From: UBA6627 sp965248675
GTDB lineage: Bacteria > Chloroflexota > Dehalococcoidia > UBA2979
Reading direction: 5' to 3'
Length of the DNA stretch: 64,000 nucleotides
Assembly (NCBI GenBank): GCA_965248675.1
Contig: CBDFJZ010000005.1
Location: 423,735 to 487,734, forward strand
A program made the position numbers and the translations under genes. The notes beneath the pieces were generated by a model. That model saw only the letters and a program-made list of their open reading frames with translations, was not told the origin of the DNA and searched no databases. Positions 43,851 to 52,171 of this stretch are shown piece by piece (position 1 is the first letter of the stretch; each line of letters starts with the position of its first letter).

Positions 43851-46800
43851 GTGAGTTCGTTCTGGCCGGGTAGTGAGTCCAACGACCACTTCTGCACGGA
43901 TCACGGTCTGAAACATCCGCCGAGCCGTTGGGAGGCTTACGCTGCGCAACGCGCCGAGGTCGACGCGCAGGTCGAGTACGACACCCCGCGCTCCCTCGCC
44001 CCGCGCGATCCAACCGACCCCGTCCCGATCGAGGTCCTCGACACCGTCCCCTACGTCGAACTCCACGCCCATTCCAACTACTCCCTCCTCGAGGGCGCGT
44101 CCTCCATCGAGGAGCTGGTGTGGGAGGCGCGCGCGCAGGGACACGCCGGGCTGGCGCTGACCGATCACAACGGGATGTTCGGCGCGATGGAGTTCGCACG
44201 CGCCGCCAAGGAGGCGGGGCTGCGGCCGATCACCGGCCTCGAGCTGACGGTCGAGGAGCCGGACCCAGGGGATGGGCGCGCCTGGTACGAGCGCGACCAG
44301 ACTGACCGAGGGCGCGCAACCAACCGAGGCGTGGCCGCGCAGCGCGCCATCCAGCGTGGGGGATTGCTGGCGCCGCTCGGGCGCTCGCACGTGACGCTGC
44401 TGGCGGAGACGAAGCGCGGCTACGCGAACCTCTGCCGGTTGTCGAGCATCGCGTTCGGGCTGAACGAGGAGAGCGACGCTGCGAAGGAGGAGCGCCGGCT
44501 CGATCCGTGCATCGCGATCGAGGAGCTGGAGGCGCACAGCGAGGGGCTAATCCTGCTCACCGGCTGCCGTGAGGGCGCCGTGGCGCGGCTGGCGGGGGAG
44601 GGGCGCCTCGATGAGTCGGAGGCGGCGCTGCGGCGGTTCGTCGACTGGTTTGGCCTCAAGAGCGTATTCGTCGAGCTGCAGGACAACCTCGTCTTCGGGG
44701 ACCGGCCTCGGAACCGGGCGCTGGTTCTCGTGGCGGAGCGGGTCGGGACCGGCGTCGTCGGCACGGGGAACGTGCACTACCACGACCGGGCGCGGCACCG
44801 GCTGCAGGACGTGATGGTGGCGATCCGGTCCCGCAAGTCGCTGGACGAGTCGCACCAGGAGCGGCGGCCGAACGCGGAGTTCTACCTGCGCACGCCCTCG
44901 GAGCAGGCGCGACGCTTCGAGGCGTATCACGCCGAGGCGGCGGCGAACTCGGTGCGCATCGCCCGCCGCTGCGCGTTCGACCTGACCGAGGATCTCGGCT
45001 ACCGCCTGCCGTCGCCGGAGACGGAGAGCGGGCGGACGCCGATCGAGGAGCTGGCGGCGATCTGCCGCCGGCAGCTGTACGAGCGGTACTCCTCGGCGGT
45101 GCGCGCGGATCGGGAGGCGGCGGAGGCGCGGCTGGAGCACGAGCTGCGGCTGATCGACGCGAACGGGCTGGCCGGCTTCTTCCTCGTCTACCACCAGATC
45201 TTCGAGTTGGCCTCGGAGGTGGCGGACGAGGTGCGGGGGACCGAGGCGCGGCGTCGCGCGAACATGCCGCCGGGGCGGGGGCGCGGGTCCTCGGTAGCGT
45301 CGATCGTCTGCTATCTGATCGGGCTGTCGCACATCGACCCGATCAAGAACAACCTGACCGTGGACCGCTTCCTGAACGAGGGGATGCGCACCTTCCCGGA
45401 CATCGACCTCGACTTCGCGCGCGACATCCGCGCCGAGCTGATCGAGCGTGTCTACCAGGTGTGGGGCAAGGAGCACGCCGCGCTGGTTGCGATCTTCCCG
45501 ACCTACCGACTGAAGAGCGCGGTGCGCGACGTCGGCAAGGCGCTCGGGCTGCCCTCGGCGGAGCTGGAGCGCCTGGCGAAGAAGGCGAGCCCGCACGAGG
45601 GCATCGACCAGCTTCCCGAGGAGCTCGCGCGCCAGCCTGAGTTCGCCGACCGCGCGCAGACGCAAGCGTGGCGCGACCTGGTCGAGCTGGCGCAGGAGCT
45701 GGCGGGGTTCCCTCGGCACCTGTCGCAGCACGTGGGCGGGATGGTGATCTCCTCGGAGCCGCTGATCGACTACGTGCCGTGCCAGCCGGCGGCGTGGCCG
45801 AACCGCTACCTCTGCCACTGGGACAAGGACAGCGTCGACGACGCGAAGATGGTGAAGATCGACTTCCTCGGCCTCGGCATGCTGTCGGTCGTCGAGGAGA
45901 CCGCCGACCTGATCGCCGAGCAGGGACACCGCCCACTCGACCTCTCGCGGATCGCCTTCGACGACACCGACGTCTACAACGACATCTGCCGAGGCGACAC
46001 GGTCGGCGTCTTCCAGATCGAGTCGCGCGCGCAGATCGCGATGCTGCCTCGGACGCAGCCGCGCAGCCTCGAGGACCTCACGGTGCAGGTCTCGATCGTG
46101 CGGCCGGGGCCGATCGTCGGTGGGGCGGTCAACCCGTACGTGCGCGAGCGAGAGAAACAGCGCCGCCTCGGAGACCGCTACGTGCCGCCGAACGTGCACG
46201 ACTGCGTGAACGAGGTGCTCGGCGAGACGCTGGGCGTGGTGCTGTTCCAGGAGCAGGTGGTGCAGGTGGCGCGCCAGATGGGCGGCTTCACCGCCGGGCA
46301 GGCCGAGCAGTTCCGCCGCGCGATGAGCCGCAAACGATCGCTCGAGGCGGTGCAGCGCTACGAGCAGGACTTCATGGACGGTGCCGCCTCACGAGGTGTG
46401 CCGAAGGCGACGGCGGAGCGGATGTTCCAGAACCTCCTTGGATTCGCCGAGTTCGGGTTCCCGAAGAGCCACGGCGCGGCGTTCGGCCTGCTCGCCTACC
46501 AGACGACTTGGCTGAAGCGGTACCACCCGGCGCCGTTCTTCTGCGCGCTCTTCAACAACCAGCCGATGGGCTTCTACCCGCCGCACGTGTTGACCAACGA
46601 CGCCAAGCGCCACGAGATCGAGGTGCTGCGCCCCGACATCAACGTCAGCCGCGCACGCTGCTCCGTAGAACCGCCGGAGCGCGGTCGAGGAACGGTGCGG
46701 GTTGGCCTCGGCTACGTGCGCAGCGTGGGCGAAGCCGCCGCGGAACGCATCGAGTACGAGCGCGACCTCGATGGCGAGTTCGTGTCGCTGTTCGACTTCG

Positions 46801-47429
46801 TGCAGCGGACGGGCGTCAGTCGCGAGGCGACACAGAACCTGATCCGCGTCGGCGCGTTCGACGCGTTCGGCCTGAACCGCCGCGAGCTGATCTGGCAGCT
46901 CGGCTTGTTCTGGGGCGACATGCATCAGAGCAAGCTCTCCGTGAAACAGCAGCGCCAGCTCCGGATGCCGCTCGCCACCTCACAGGACCAGGTGCAGCTC
47001 ACCGACTTCACCGACTACCAGCGGATGACCGCCGACTACGAGCTGCTCTCGCTCTCGCCCGACCGCCACCCGATGCAGTTCCTGCGCGCAGCCCTCGGAG
47101 AAGGCGTGGCCTCCAGCCGCCACCTCCGCTCGCTGCCCGGCGACGCCACCGTCGAGGTAGCCGGGCTCGTCGTCTGCCGCCAGCGCCCGATGACGGCGAA
47201 GGGGATCATCTTCCTGCTCCTCGAGGATGAGTTTGTCCTCGTGAACGTGCTGGTGAGCAAGGAGCTGTCGGAGCGCTTCCGCGACCAGATCCGGACGGAG
47301 CCGTTCGTCCGCGCGAAGGGCGTCCTCGAACAGCGCGCGGGGGAGCAGCGGACGTTGGTCGCCACCCACCTCGAGGCGCTCGTGCCGGCGGAGGTGTTCA
47401 GGACGCCGGAGGGGAAGTCGTGGGGGTGA
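43851..47429 (+). CDS. dnaE2: Error-prone DNA polymerase III alpha subunit DnaE2
   Basis: A 1192-residue C-family polymerase. An N-terminal PHP domain begins ELHAHSNYSLLEGASSIEEL and continues LTDHNGMFGAMEFA. The palm has GRGSSVASIVCYL, PDIDLDFARDIR (catalytic Asp pair) and VKIDFLGLGMLSV (third Asp). The fingers and beta-binding region follow (QVSIVRPGPIVGGAVNPYV), then a helix-hairpin-helix and an OB-fold (VAGLVVCRQRPMTAKGIIFLLLED). Context with imuB confirms DnaE2 over replicative DnaE1. It performs mutagenic translesion synthesis under the SOS response. GTG start; an N-terminal extension of about 65 residues precedes PHP. Confidence 0.95.
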   Translation: MSSFWPGSESNDHFCTDHGLKHPPSRWEAYAAQRAEVDAQVEYDTPRSLAPRDPTDPVPIEVLDTVPYVELHAHSNYSLLEGASSIEELVWEARAQGHAGLALTDHNGMFGAMEFARAAKEAGLRPITGLELTVEEPDPGDGRAWYERDQTDRGRATNRGVAAQRAIQRGGLLAPLGRSHVTLLAETKRGYANLCRLSSIAFGLNEESDAAKEERRLDPCIAIEELEAHSEGLILLTGCREGAVARLAGEGRLDESEAALRRFVDWFGLKSVFVELQDNLVFGDRPRNRALVLVAERVGTGVVGTGNVHYHDRARHRLQDVMVAIRSRKSLDESHQERRPNAEFYLRTPSEQARRFEAYHAEAAANSVRIARRCAFDLTEDLGYRLPSPETESGRTPIEELAAICRRQLYERYSSAVRADREAAEARLEHELRLIDANGLAGFFLVYHQIFELASEVADEVRGTEARRRANMPPGRGRGSSVASIVCYLIGLSHIDPIKNNLTVDRFLNEGMRTFPDIDLDFARDIRAELIERVYQVWGKEHAALVAIFPTYRLKSAVRDVGKALGLPSAELERLAKKASPHEGIDQLPEELARQPEFADRAQTQAWRDLVELAQELAGFPRHLSQHVGGMVISSEPLIDYVPCQPAAWPNRYLCHWDKDSVDDAKMVKIDFLGLGMLSVVEETADLIAEQGHRPLDLSRIAFDDTDVYNDICRGDTVGVFQIESRAQIAMLPRTQPRSLEDLTVQVSIVRPGPIVGGAVNPYVREREKQRRLGDRYVPPNVHDCVNEVLGETLGVVLFQEQVVQVARQMGGFTAGQAEQFRRAMSRKRSLEAVQRYEQDFMDGAASRGVPKATAERMFQNLLGFAEFGFPKSHGAAFGLLAYQTTWLKRYHPAPFFCALFNNQPMGFYPPHVLTNDAKRHEIEVLRPDINVSRARCSVEPPERGRGTVRVGLGYVRSVGEAAAERIEYERDLDGEFVSLFDFVQRTGVSREATQNLIRVGAFDAFGLNRRELIWQLGLFWGDMHQSKLSVKQQRQLRMPLATSQDQVQLTDFTDYQRMTADYELLSLSPDRHPMQFLRAALGEGVASSRHLRSLPGDATVEVAGLVVCRQRPMTAKGIIFLLLEDEFVLVNVLVSKELSERFRDQIRTEPFVRAKGVLEQRAGEQRTLVATHLEALVPAEVFRTPEGKSWG

Positions 47430-47444
47430 AGGGGCTCCGCTGAC

Positions 47445-48290
47445 CTAGACGGTCCAATGGGCGACTGTCATCACCCTCGCCTGCATTTCGCCCTTCAGCC
47501 GGAACGGCGAGAACTCGGATTCGCATTCACAAACCAATGACCTTCCAGAGATATCGAACTGCTCGACACCTTGGGTGCGGGTCTGCTCGATTAGCGCGCG
47601 GAAGATAGATGAACCCTCACTCACCGACTTCCGCCTTGGGAAGAACGGAGCCGTAGGCGAGCCGTACACCCGTGAGGCTCGAAGTCTCGCTTTTGGACCA
47701 GCATCCATGCCCGCAAAGACTGGCTGGGAACGCAGAGCCTCTTCTCCTTTGCGATAGCCCATCTCCCAGAGGATGAACGAGTACTGCATCGGTTCGCGAT
47801 CGACCAGTTGCCGGCCCGCAGCCTCGAAGGAGCTTTCACATGCGGCTTGGATCTCACCGATCGAATCTAGTGAGAGCGCTTCTCCGCGAAATATCACTAG
47901 CCAGTTAGGATGAAGCAACATCTGGGCTGCTCCCACGTCGCAGAGATACTCTTCCCACCTCTCTTCGTCGAAGAGCCCGGTGTACTCGTCAACGTGGCCT
48001 GAGGCTCGTTGACCGGCTTCGTTCTCAAAGAAGGTATGACAGATCTCATGGGCTATCGAAAAGCGTTGACGGCCAGCCGACTGGGTCTGGCTCACCTGTA
48101 CTAAATACCCACTCCCGATGGGGATGAGACGGCCGTCTTCCTTCATATCAGTGGTCTCGATTGCTGCGATTCCTCGGAGCCTCGCAAGATGCTCGAGCGG
48201 AGCAGGTGGTCCAAGAACACCCGCCGCCGTAAGAAGCTTGTCAACCTGCTTGCGGATCGACTCGACAGCCGCTGCGCGGTTCGAAGGCAA
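47445..48290 (-). CDS. ImmA/IrrE-family metallopeptidase
   Basis: A 281-residue protein. Its zinc site HEICH (His81, Glu82, His85) is followed by WEEYLCDVGAAQMLLHP, whose Glu (about 113) is the third ligand. IrrE of Deinococcus and phage ImmA cleave their cognate XRE repressor to induce damage response or mobile-element transfer. Here the XRE gene is directly upstream, with its stop 11 bases before this TTG start, so this is a regulator-protease pair. The C-terminal half (about 150-281) has no recognised domain and may sense the signal. Confidence 0.85.
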   Translation of the reverse strand: MPSNRAAAVESIRKQVDKLLTAAGVLGPPAPLEHLARLRGIAAIETTDMKEDGRLIPIGSGYLVQVSQTQSAGRQRFSIAHEICHTFFENEAGQRASGHVDEYTGLFDEERWEEYLCDVGAAQMLLHPNWLVIFRGEALSLDSIGEIQAACESSFEAAGRQLVDREPMQYSFILWEMGYRKGEEALRSQPVFAGMDAGPKARLRASRVYGSPTAPFFPRRKSVSEGSSIFRALIEQTRTQGVEQFDISGRSLVCECESEFSPFRLKGEMQARVMTVAHWTV

Positions 48291-48301
48291 GCTAGCGAAC
48301 C

Positions 48302-48691
48302 CTAGCGGCCGGTAACGCTTCGCCGTATCGACTCGTAGATGAAGCGCCAGTCCTCCTTCAATTTTGGCGTACCCCCCCGATAGCGGATTCCAGCCAACAT
48401 CTCGACCTCCGCTGGTGGAAGCCCTTCTTCGTCAGCAAACTCTCGAAGCTCCGGGGGGACCTGGCGTTGTGGGTCATCGCGAGTCATGGCCGATTCGTCC
48501 CCTTCTAGCAAAGAGCCCACCGTCGTTCCGAGTGCCTGGGCTATTTTCGACAGAGTCGCTGCCGATGGCCGCGTCTCTCCGGCGCCTTCGATTTGAGACA
48601 AATAGCCCTTTGCCACGCCCGCGATCCGGGCAAGTTCGCTGAGTGATAGTCCCTGCTGCCGTCGCAACTCGCGAATCCGGGTCCCGGTCAT
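48302..48691 (-). CDS. XRE-family transcriptional repressor (partner of ImmA/IrrE)
   Basis: A 129-residue protein. The HTH is at about residues 5-60 (RIRELRRQQGLSLSELARIAG, YLSQIEGAGETRPSAATLSKIA). The linker PPELREFADEEGLPPAEVEML follows, then a Trp-rich C-terminal end (EDWRFIYESIRRSV) as in DdrO/SinR-like repressors cleaved by ImmA/IrrE. ATG at 48691 has GGAGGAG upstream. The promoter region contains an operator that this protein probably binds (autoregulation). Confidence 0.88.
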   Translation of the reverse strand: MTGTRIRELRRQQGLSLSELARIAGVAKGYLSQIEGAGETRPSAATLSKIAQALGTTVGSLLEGDESAMTRDDPQRQVPPELREFADEEGLPPAEVEMLAGIRYRGGTPKLKEDWRFIYESIRRSVTGR

Positions 48692-48738
48692 ACCCACGAC
48701 TCCTCCATATCTTTTCAACACTGTCGCCATCGTACCGC

Positions 48739-48820
48739 ATCGAGAACAGGAACGGGTTTGACACGGGAACGCCGTGGCTGATATCATCGTTCCAGATCGA
48801 GAACGGATACCGTTCTTGAT
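48739..48820. promoter_or_regulatory. Operator cluster between XRE and DUF3892 genes
   Basis: Operator O1 at 48796-48820 has arms ATCGAGAACGG and CCGTTCTTGAT around ATA, complementary at 10 of 11 positions. A second half-site ATCGAGAAC lies at 48739-48747, in the XRE upstream region. O1 overlaps the predicted DUF3892 transcription start (about 48794), as expected for repression. The regulator is probably the divergent XRE protein; this is inferred from position. Confidence 0.65.
48758..48787 (+). promoter_or_regulatory. Consensus promoter for the DUF3892 gene
   Basis: TTGACA (48758-48763) and TATCAT (48782-48787) are spaced by 18 bases. Transcription would begin at about 48794, inside the operator region and upstream of the coding start at 48840. 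This makes a GTG start at 48774 impossible for this transcript. Confidence 0.65.
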
Positions 48821-48839
48821 TTGTACGAGAGGAACAGCT

Positions 48840-49103
48840 ACGGCCGATCGGCGCGTAACGGCTACCCAGAAGAACGCAGACGGGGACATCTTGGGTCTCT
48901 GCAACACGGGGCAGGCGTGGTCGCCCCGCTCGAAGCAGGGTGCGATCAGTGACATTGAGACGGGGGCGCACACCTACCACGTGATGTGGGTCGGCAATCA
49001 GCGGACCGAGATCCGAGTGGTCAACGGCCCGACCGGGAAGTACCTCCGCACCGATCGCGACAACACGTCGAAGAACAACCTCGACGATCTCCCGAACTGC
49101 TAG
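48840..49103 (+). CDS. DUF3892 domain protein, apparent ACG start
   Basis: An 87-residue protein covering the complete DUF3892 domain: ADRRVTATQKNADGDILGLC, then WSPRSKQGAISDIETGAHTY, YHVMWVGNQRTEIRVVNGPT and GKYLRTDRDNTSKNNLDDLP. Homology and a GAGAGG ribosome-binding site seven bases upstream place the start at 48840, where the codon is ACG instead of ATG. A TTG at 48816 has no RBS and a GTG at 48774 is upstream of the transcript start. Function of DUF3892 is unknown. It faces the XRE/ImmA pair and is probably controlled by it. Confidence 0.7.
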   Translation, partial: TADRRVTATQKNADGDILGLCNTGQAWSPRSKQGAISDIETGAHTYHVMWVGNQRTEIRVVNGPTGKYLRTDRDNTSKNNLDDLPNC

Positions 49104-49225
49104 CGACGTACCCGTAGTTGGATCTGGTGGACCCGGCGAAGAACGAGCCGGGTTCATCCAGATTCACTTACAGACCGTCGATCGCCGAATCCGCTCCAGC
49201 CTCGAACGCGAAATGGACCCCCCAG

Positions 49226-49627
49226 CTACGACCTCGCCGCCCCCCACTGTCCGGTGTCGACCTCGGGTGGGACGGGGATGAAGAGCATGCGGACGGGGCC
49301 TTCGAGGACCTCGCTGGTGTGGCCTTTGCCCTCGACGGTGTCGGGCATGAAGACCTCGCCGGGGCCCCAGCGGCGCTTCTCGCCGTCGGTGGCGCCGATC
49401 TCCCAGACGCCGGTTAGCATGACGCAGAGCTGGCGGGTGGGGGCGTTGTGCCAGTCCTGAAAGGTGCCGGCCGGGGCCTCGTAGACGCGGACCGCGGGGG
49501 ACGCGAACGGCTCGCTGAAGCGGAGGGCGTTGCCCCAGTTGTCGGTTCGCTGGTTGGCAAGGGGGACGTCGAACTCGTCGAAGGCGGAGCCTCCATCGGG
49601 CGTGGTGTGGAAGCGGGTGACGTGCAT
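49226..49627 (-). CDS. Cupin-fold protein
   Basis: A 133-residue single cupin. FASPAVRVYEAPAGTFQDWHNAPTRQLCVMLTG forms the first cupin motif with one His. GPGEVFMPDTVEGKGHTSEVLEG forms the second with its His. A zinc or iron site is likely but the first motif is incomplete. ATG follows GGAGG. Substrate unknown. It may be cotranscribed with the gamma-glutamyltransferase upstream on the same strand. Confidence 0.8.
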   Translation of the reverse strand: MHVTRFHTTPDGGSAFDEFDVPLANQRTDNWGNALRFSEPFASPAVRVYEAPAGTFQDWHNAPTRQLCVMLTGVWEIGATDGEKRRWGPGEVFMPDTVEGKGHTSEVLEGPVRMLFIPVPPEVDTGQWGAARS

Positions 49628-49707
49628 CGTTCCTCCGAGGGTTCGGCGCTCCTCGGAGGGTAGCGGCGGCGTTCGCCGCGGATCGGGCGTGTCGGTACGG
49701 CGCGCAG

Positions 49708-51316
49708 CTACGCCGCCAGCGCGACCCCGTCCTGGCCGGGGTCGGCGCCGCCCTCGAGGCCGCCGTCCGAGGTGAACCGCACGCCGTGGACGGCGGCGAT
49801 GCCGTAGGAGAGCGGGCTGCGGATCACCTCGTAGCCGTCGGCCTCGAGGGCGTCCGTGGTGTAGTGCGGGATGCGATTCATCACGTCGATCGCGTTCGAG
49901 GTGGCGGAGAAGCGGGGGGCGGCGACGGCGTCGGGCATGGTCATGCCGTGGTCGATCACGTTGAGGATCGCCTGGGTGACGCCCATGGCGATCTGCGTGC
50001 CGCCGGGAGCACCGAGGGCGATCCGTGGCTGATCGTCCTCGAAGACGATCGTGGGGCAGAGCGATGAGAAGCGGCTCTTGCCGGCGGCGATCGAACCGGC
50101 GCGGCCGGGGCGCGGGTCGAAGACGCCCATGCAGCCGTTGTACATGAAGCCGAGGCCGGGGCTGATCACGCCCGACGGCATGCCGAGCGAGTGAGTCATC
50201 GTGACGATGTTGCCTTCGCCGTCGACGACGACGATGTGCGTGGTGTCCGGCGACTCGCTCGAGTAGCGAGTGACCTCGGCGCGTTCGCCGCGCTCGATCG
50301 CAGCGGCCAGCTCGGTGGCGTAGGGCTTCGAGGTGAGGCGGTCGAGCGGCACGTCGACGAAGGCGGGGTCGCCGACGTGATCGTCCTTGTCGCGCGTGGC
50401 GTGCTTCATCGCCTCGGCGACGACGCGGATGTAGTCGGGGTTGTTGTGGCCGAGCGCGGCGAGGTCGAAGTGCTCGAGGATGTTGAGCATCTCGACCACC
50501 TGGACGCCGCCGCCAGGCGGGTGGTTGGTGGCGACTCGGCAGCCTCGGTACTCGGTCCAGATCGGTTCGGTCCACGTGGTGCGGTAGGCGGCGAGGTCGT
50601 CGCCGCTGAGGAGGCCGTCGTTGGCACGCATGTCGACGTCGATCTCCTCGGCGATGTCGCCCTCGTAGAAGACATGGGCGCCGCCGCCGGCGATGCGGCG
50701 CAGCGTCGAGGCCATGTCGGGATTCTCGAGGCGCTGTCCCTGACGGCGCAGTGAGCCCTCCTCGTTGAAGTAGATCTGGCGACCCGATTCGGTGAAGGCG
50801 AGACGGGCCTCGTTGTCGACGCGGCCGAGCTGGTCAATCATGCGCCACCAGGCGGCGGTCCTCGGGAGGATCGTGACGCCGGCTTCGGCGTGGGCGAGTG
50901 CCGGGGCGACGACATCGCGCCACGCCCAGTTGCCGAAGCGGTCGACGGCCTCGCTGTACGCCTTGAGGCTGCCGGGGGTGGTGATCGACTGGTACCCGAG
51001 GTCGTTGACGTTGCCTTCGAGGATGAAGCCGAAGCCGTCCCGCGTTTCGCCCTCGAGCAGGTGCTCCCACATGGTGGGGGTGGCGGCGAGCGGGGTTTTG
51101 CCGTGGAAATCGATGCAGAGGTGCTCGCCTCGGGACGGCATGTAGATCTGCGCCGAGCCGAAGCCGGCGATCCCGCACATCTGCGGGTCGACGACGCCCT
51201 GGACGAGGGCGGCCGCCATCGCGGCGTCGACGGCGTTGCCGCCGTCGCGGAGGGTGACGACCGCGGCCTCGGCGGCCTCGGGTTGGGGGGGCGACGGCGA
51301 TCGCGGGCTGGGTCAT
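49708..51316 (-). pseudogene. Gamma-glutamyltransferase with one-base frameshift near the start
   Basis: Homology to Ntn-type gamma-glutamyltransferase is clear. From ATG 51316 the reading MTQPAIAVAP is followed, in a shifted frame, by QPEAAEAAVVTLRDGGNAVDAAMAAALVQ (split by frames), a family start. The shift lies in a 7-base G-run at about 51285-51291, a classical indel site. The rest (about 510 codons) is intact: CGIAGFGSAQIYM, then the small-subunit start DTTHIVVVDGEGN with catalytic Thr, and APGGTQIAMGVTQAILN. It hydrolyses or transfers gamma-glutamyl groups. No signal peptide is evident. Confidence 0.88.
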
Positions 51317-51494
51317 CGAGGGCTCCGATTCGCGAGGCCGCGCGTCCGGCGCCGCCGGGCGAGCCGAGCGGCGGCGACCGTGCATTGCATTTCTTCGGCG
51401 ATGCTAACGTTGCGGCGCGAACCTCGAGTGCCGCTGGCGACCCTCCGGTCGCCCTCGCGCGTCCTCGAGTTGACGACGCGGAGAGGCCAGGCGA

Positions 51495-52154
51495 GTGAGA
51501 GATCCGGCGATGCCGACTGCGTTCGAGGCTGTGTTTCCAATCGAGCAGGTCTACGAGGACGCCGAGTTGCGAACGGCGACCGCCGGGCGGCGGCTGGCGG
51601 CGTATGTAATCGATACGGTGATCGCGGTCTTCACTCTGTATATCGTCTGGTTTGTGTGGTTCGCGTTCGTCGCTGCGCGAGGCCAGACGCCCGGGAAACA
51701 GCTAGTTGACCTCTATGTGGTCAGAGAAGACGGGACCCGGGCCGGTGGCTGGTACATGTGGCTGAGGGAGGGGGTTGTCAAGATCCTGCTCTTCACCGTC
51801 CTCGGTCTGGTGAGTGGCGGAATCATCTGGCTGATCGGCGCGCTCTGGCTGCTTTGGGACCGCGACCGACAGTGCCTGTGGGACAAGATCGTCCAGACGC
51901 ACGTTGGTTTCTCGCCTCACCGCTTTGTTCCGGAGACCAAGAAAGATCAGGAATTCAGCGGACAGATCCGCAGGCGGGCGCCCGGCCAACAGCAGACGCG
52001 CCCGGTGGGCGGCGCGCCAGCGGGGCAGGCGCCGGTTTCACCGGCAGACTCACCCGCCGAGCGCTCGCGAGAGCTGCGGAGGCTTCGCGACGACGAGCTC
52101 ATCACCGAGCAGGAGTATGAGGCGCGCCGCGCCGAGGCAGTGAAGGATCTCTAG
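51495..52154 (+). CDS. RDD-domain membrane protein with C-terminal SHOCT motif
   Basis: About 219 residues. TATAGRRLAAYVIDTVIAVFTLY and RGQTPGKQLVDLYVVREDGTR match the RDD family, then a third span (ILLFTVLGLVSGGIIWLIGALWLLW). A Gln/Pro/Ala-rich linker leads to LRRLRDDELITEQEYEARRAEA, a SHOCT-type short domain often found in stress-related membrane proteins. GTG 51495 is used; ATG at 51510 is an alternative. Function unknown. Confidence 0.8.
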   Translation: MRDPAMPTAFEAVFPIEQVYEDAELRTATAGRRLAAYVIDTVIAVFTLYIVWFVWFAFVAARGQTPGKQLVDLYVVREDGTRAGGWYMWLREGVVKILLFTVLGLVSGGIIWLIGALWLLWDRDRQCLWDKIVQTHVGFSPHRFVPETKKDQEFSGQIRRRAPGQQQTRPVGGAPAGQAPVSPADSPAERSRELRRLRDDELITEQEYEARRAEAVKDL

Positions 52155-52171
52155 CAGCCCGGGTGTTGCCG

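Noticed and set aside
44547..46199. 550-codon minus-strand frame opposite dnaE2
   Set aside because: Antisense to catalytic motifs of dnaE2; composition is Arg/Leu/Val-rich without domain matches.
48774..48840. GTG start at 48774 for the DUF3892 gene
   Set aside because: It lies between the -35 and -10 boxes and upstream of the predicted transcript start; homology begins only at 48840.
49118..49417. Plus-strand frame after the DUF3892 gene
   Set aside because: It is antisense to the cupin gene over most of its length and has no recognisable domain.
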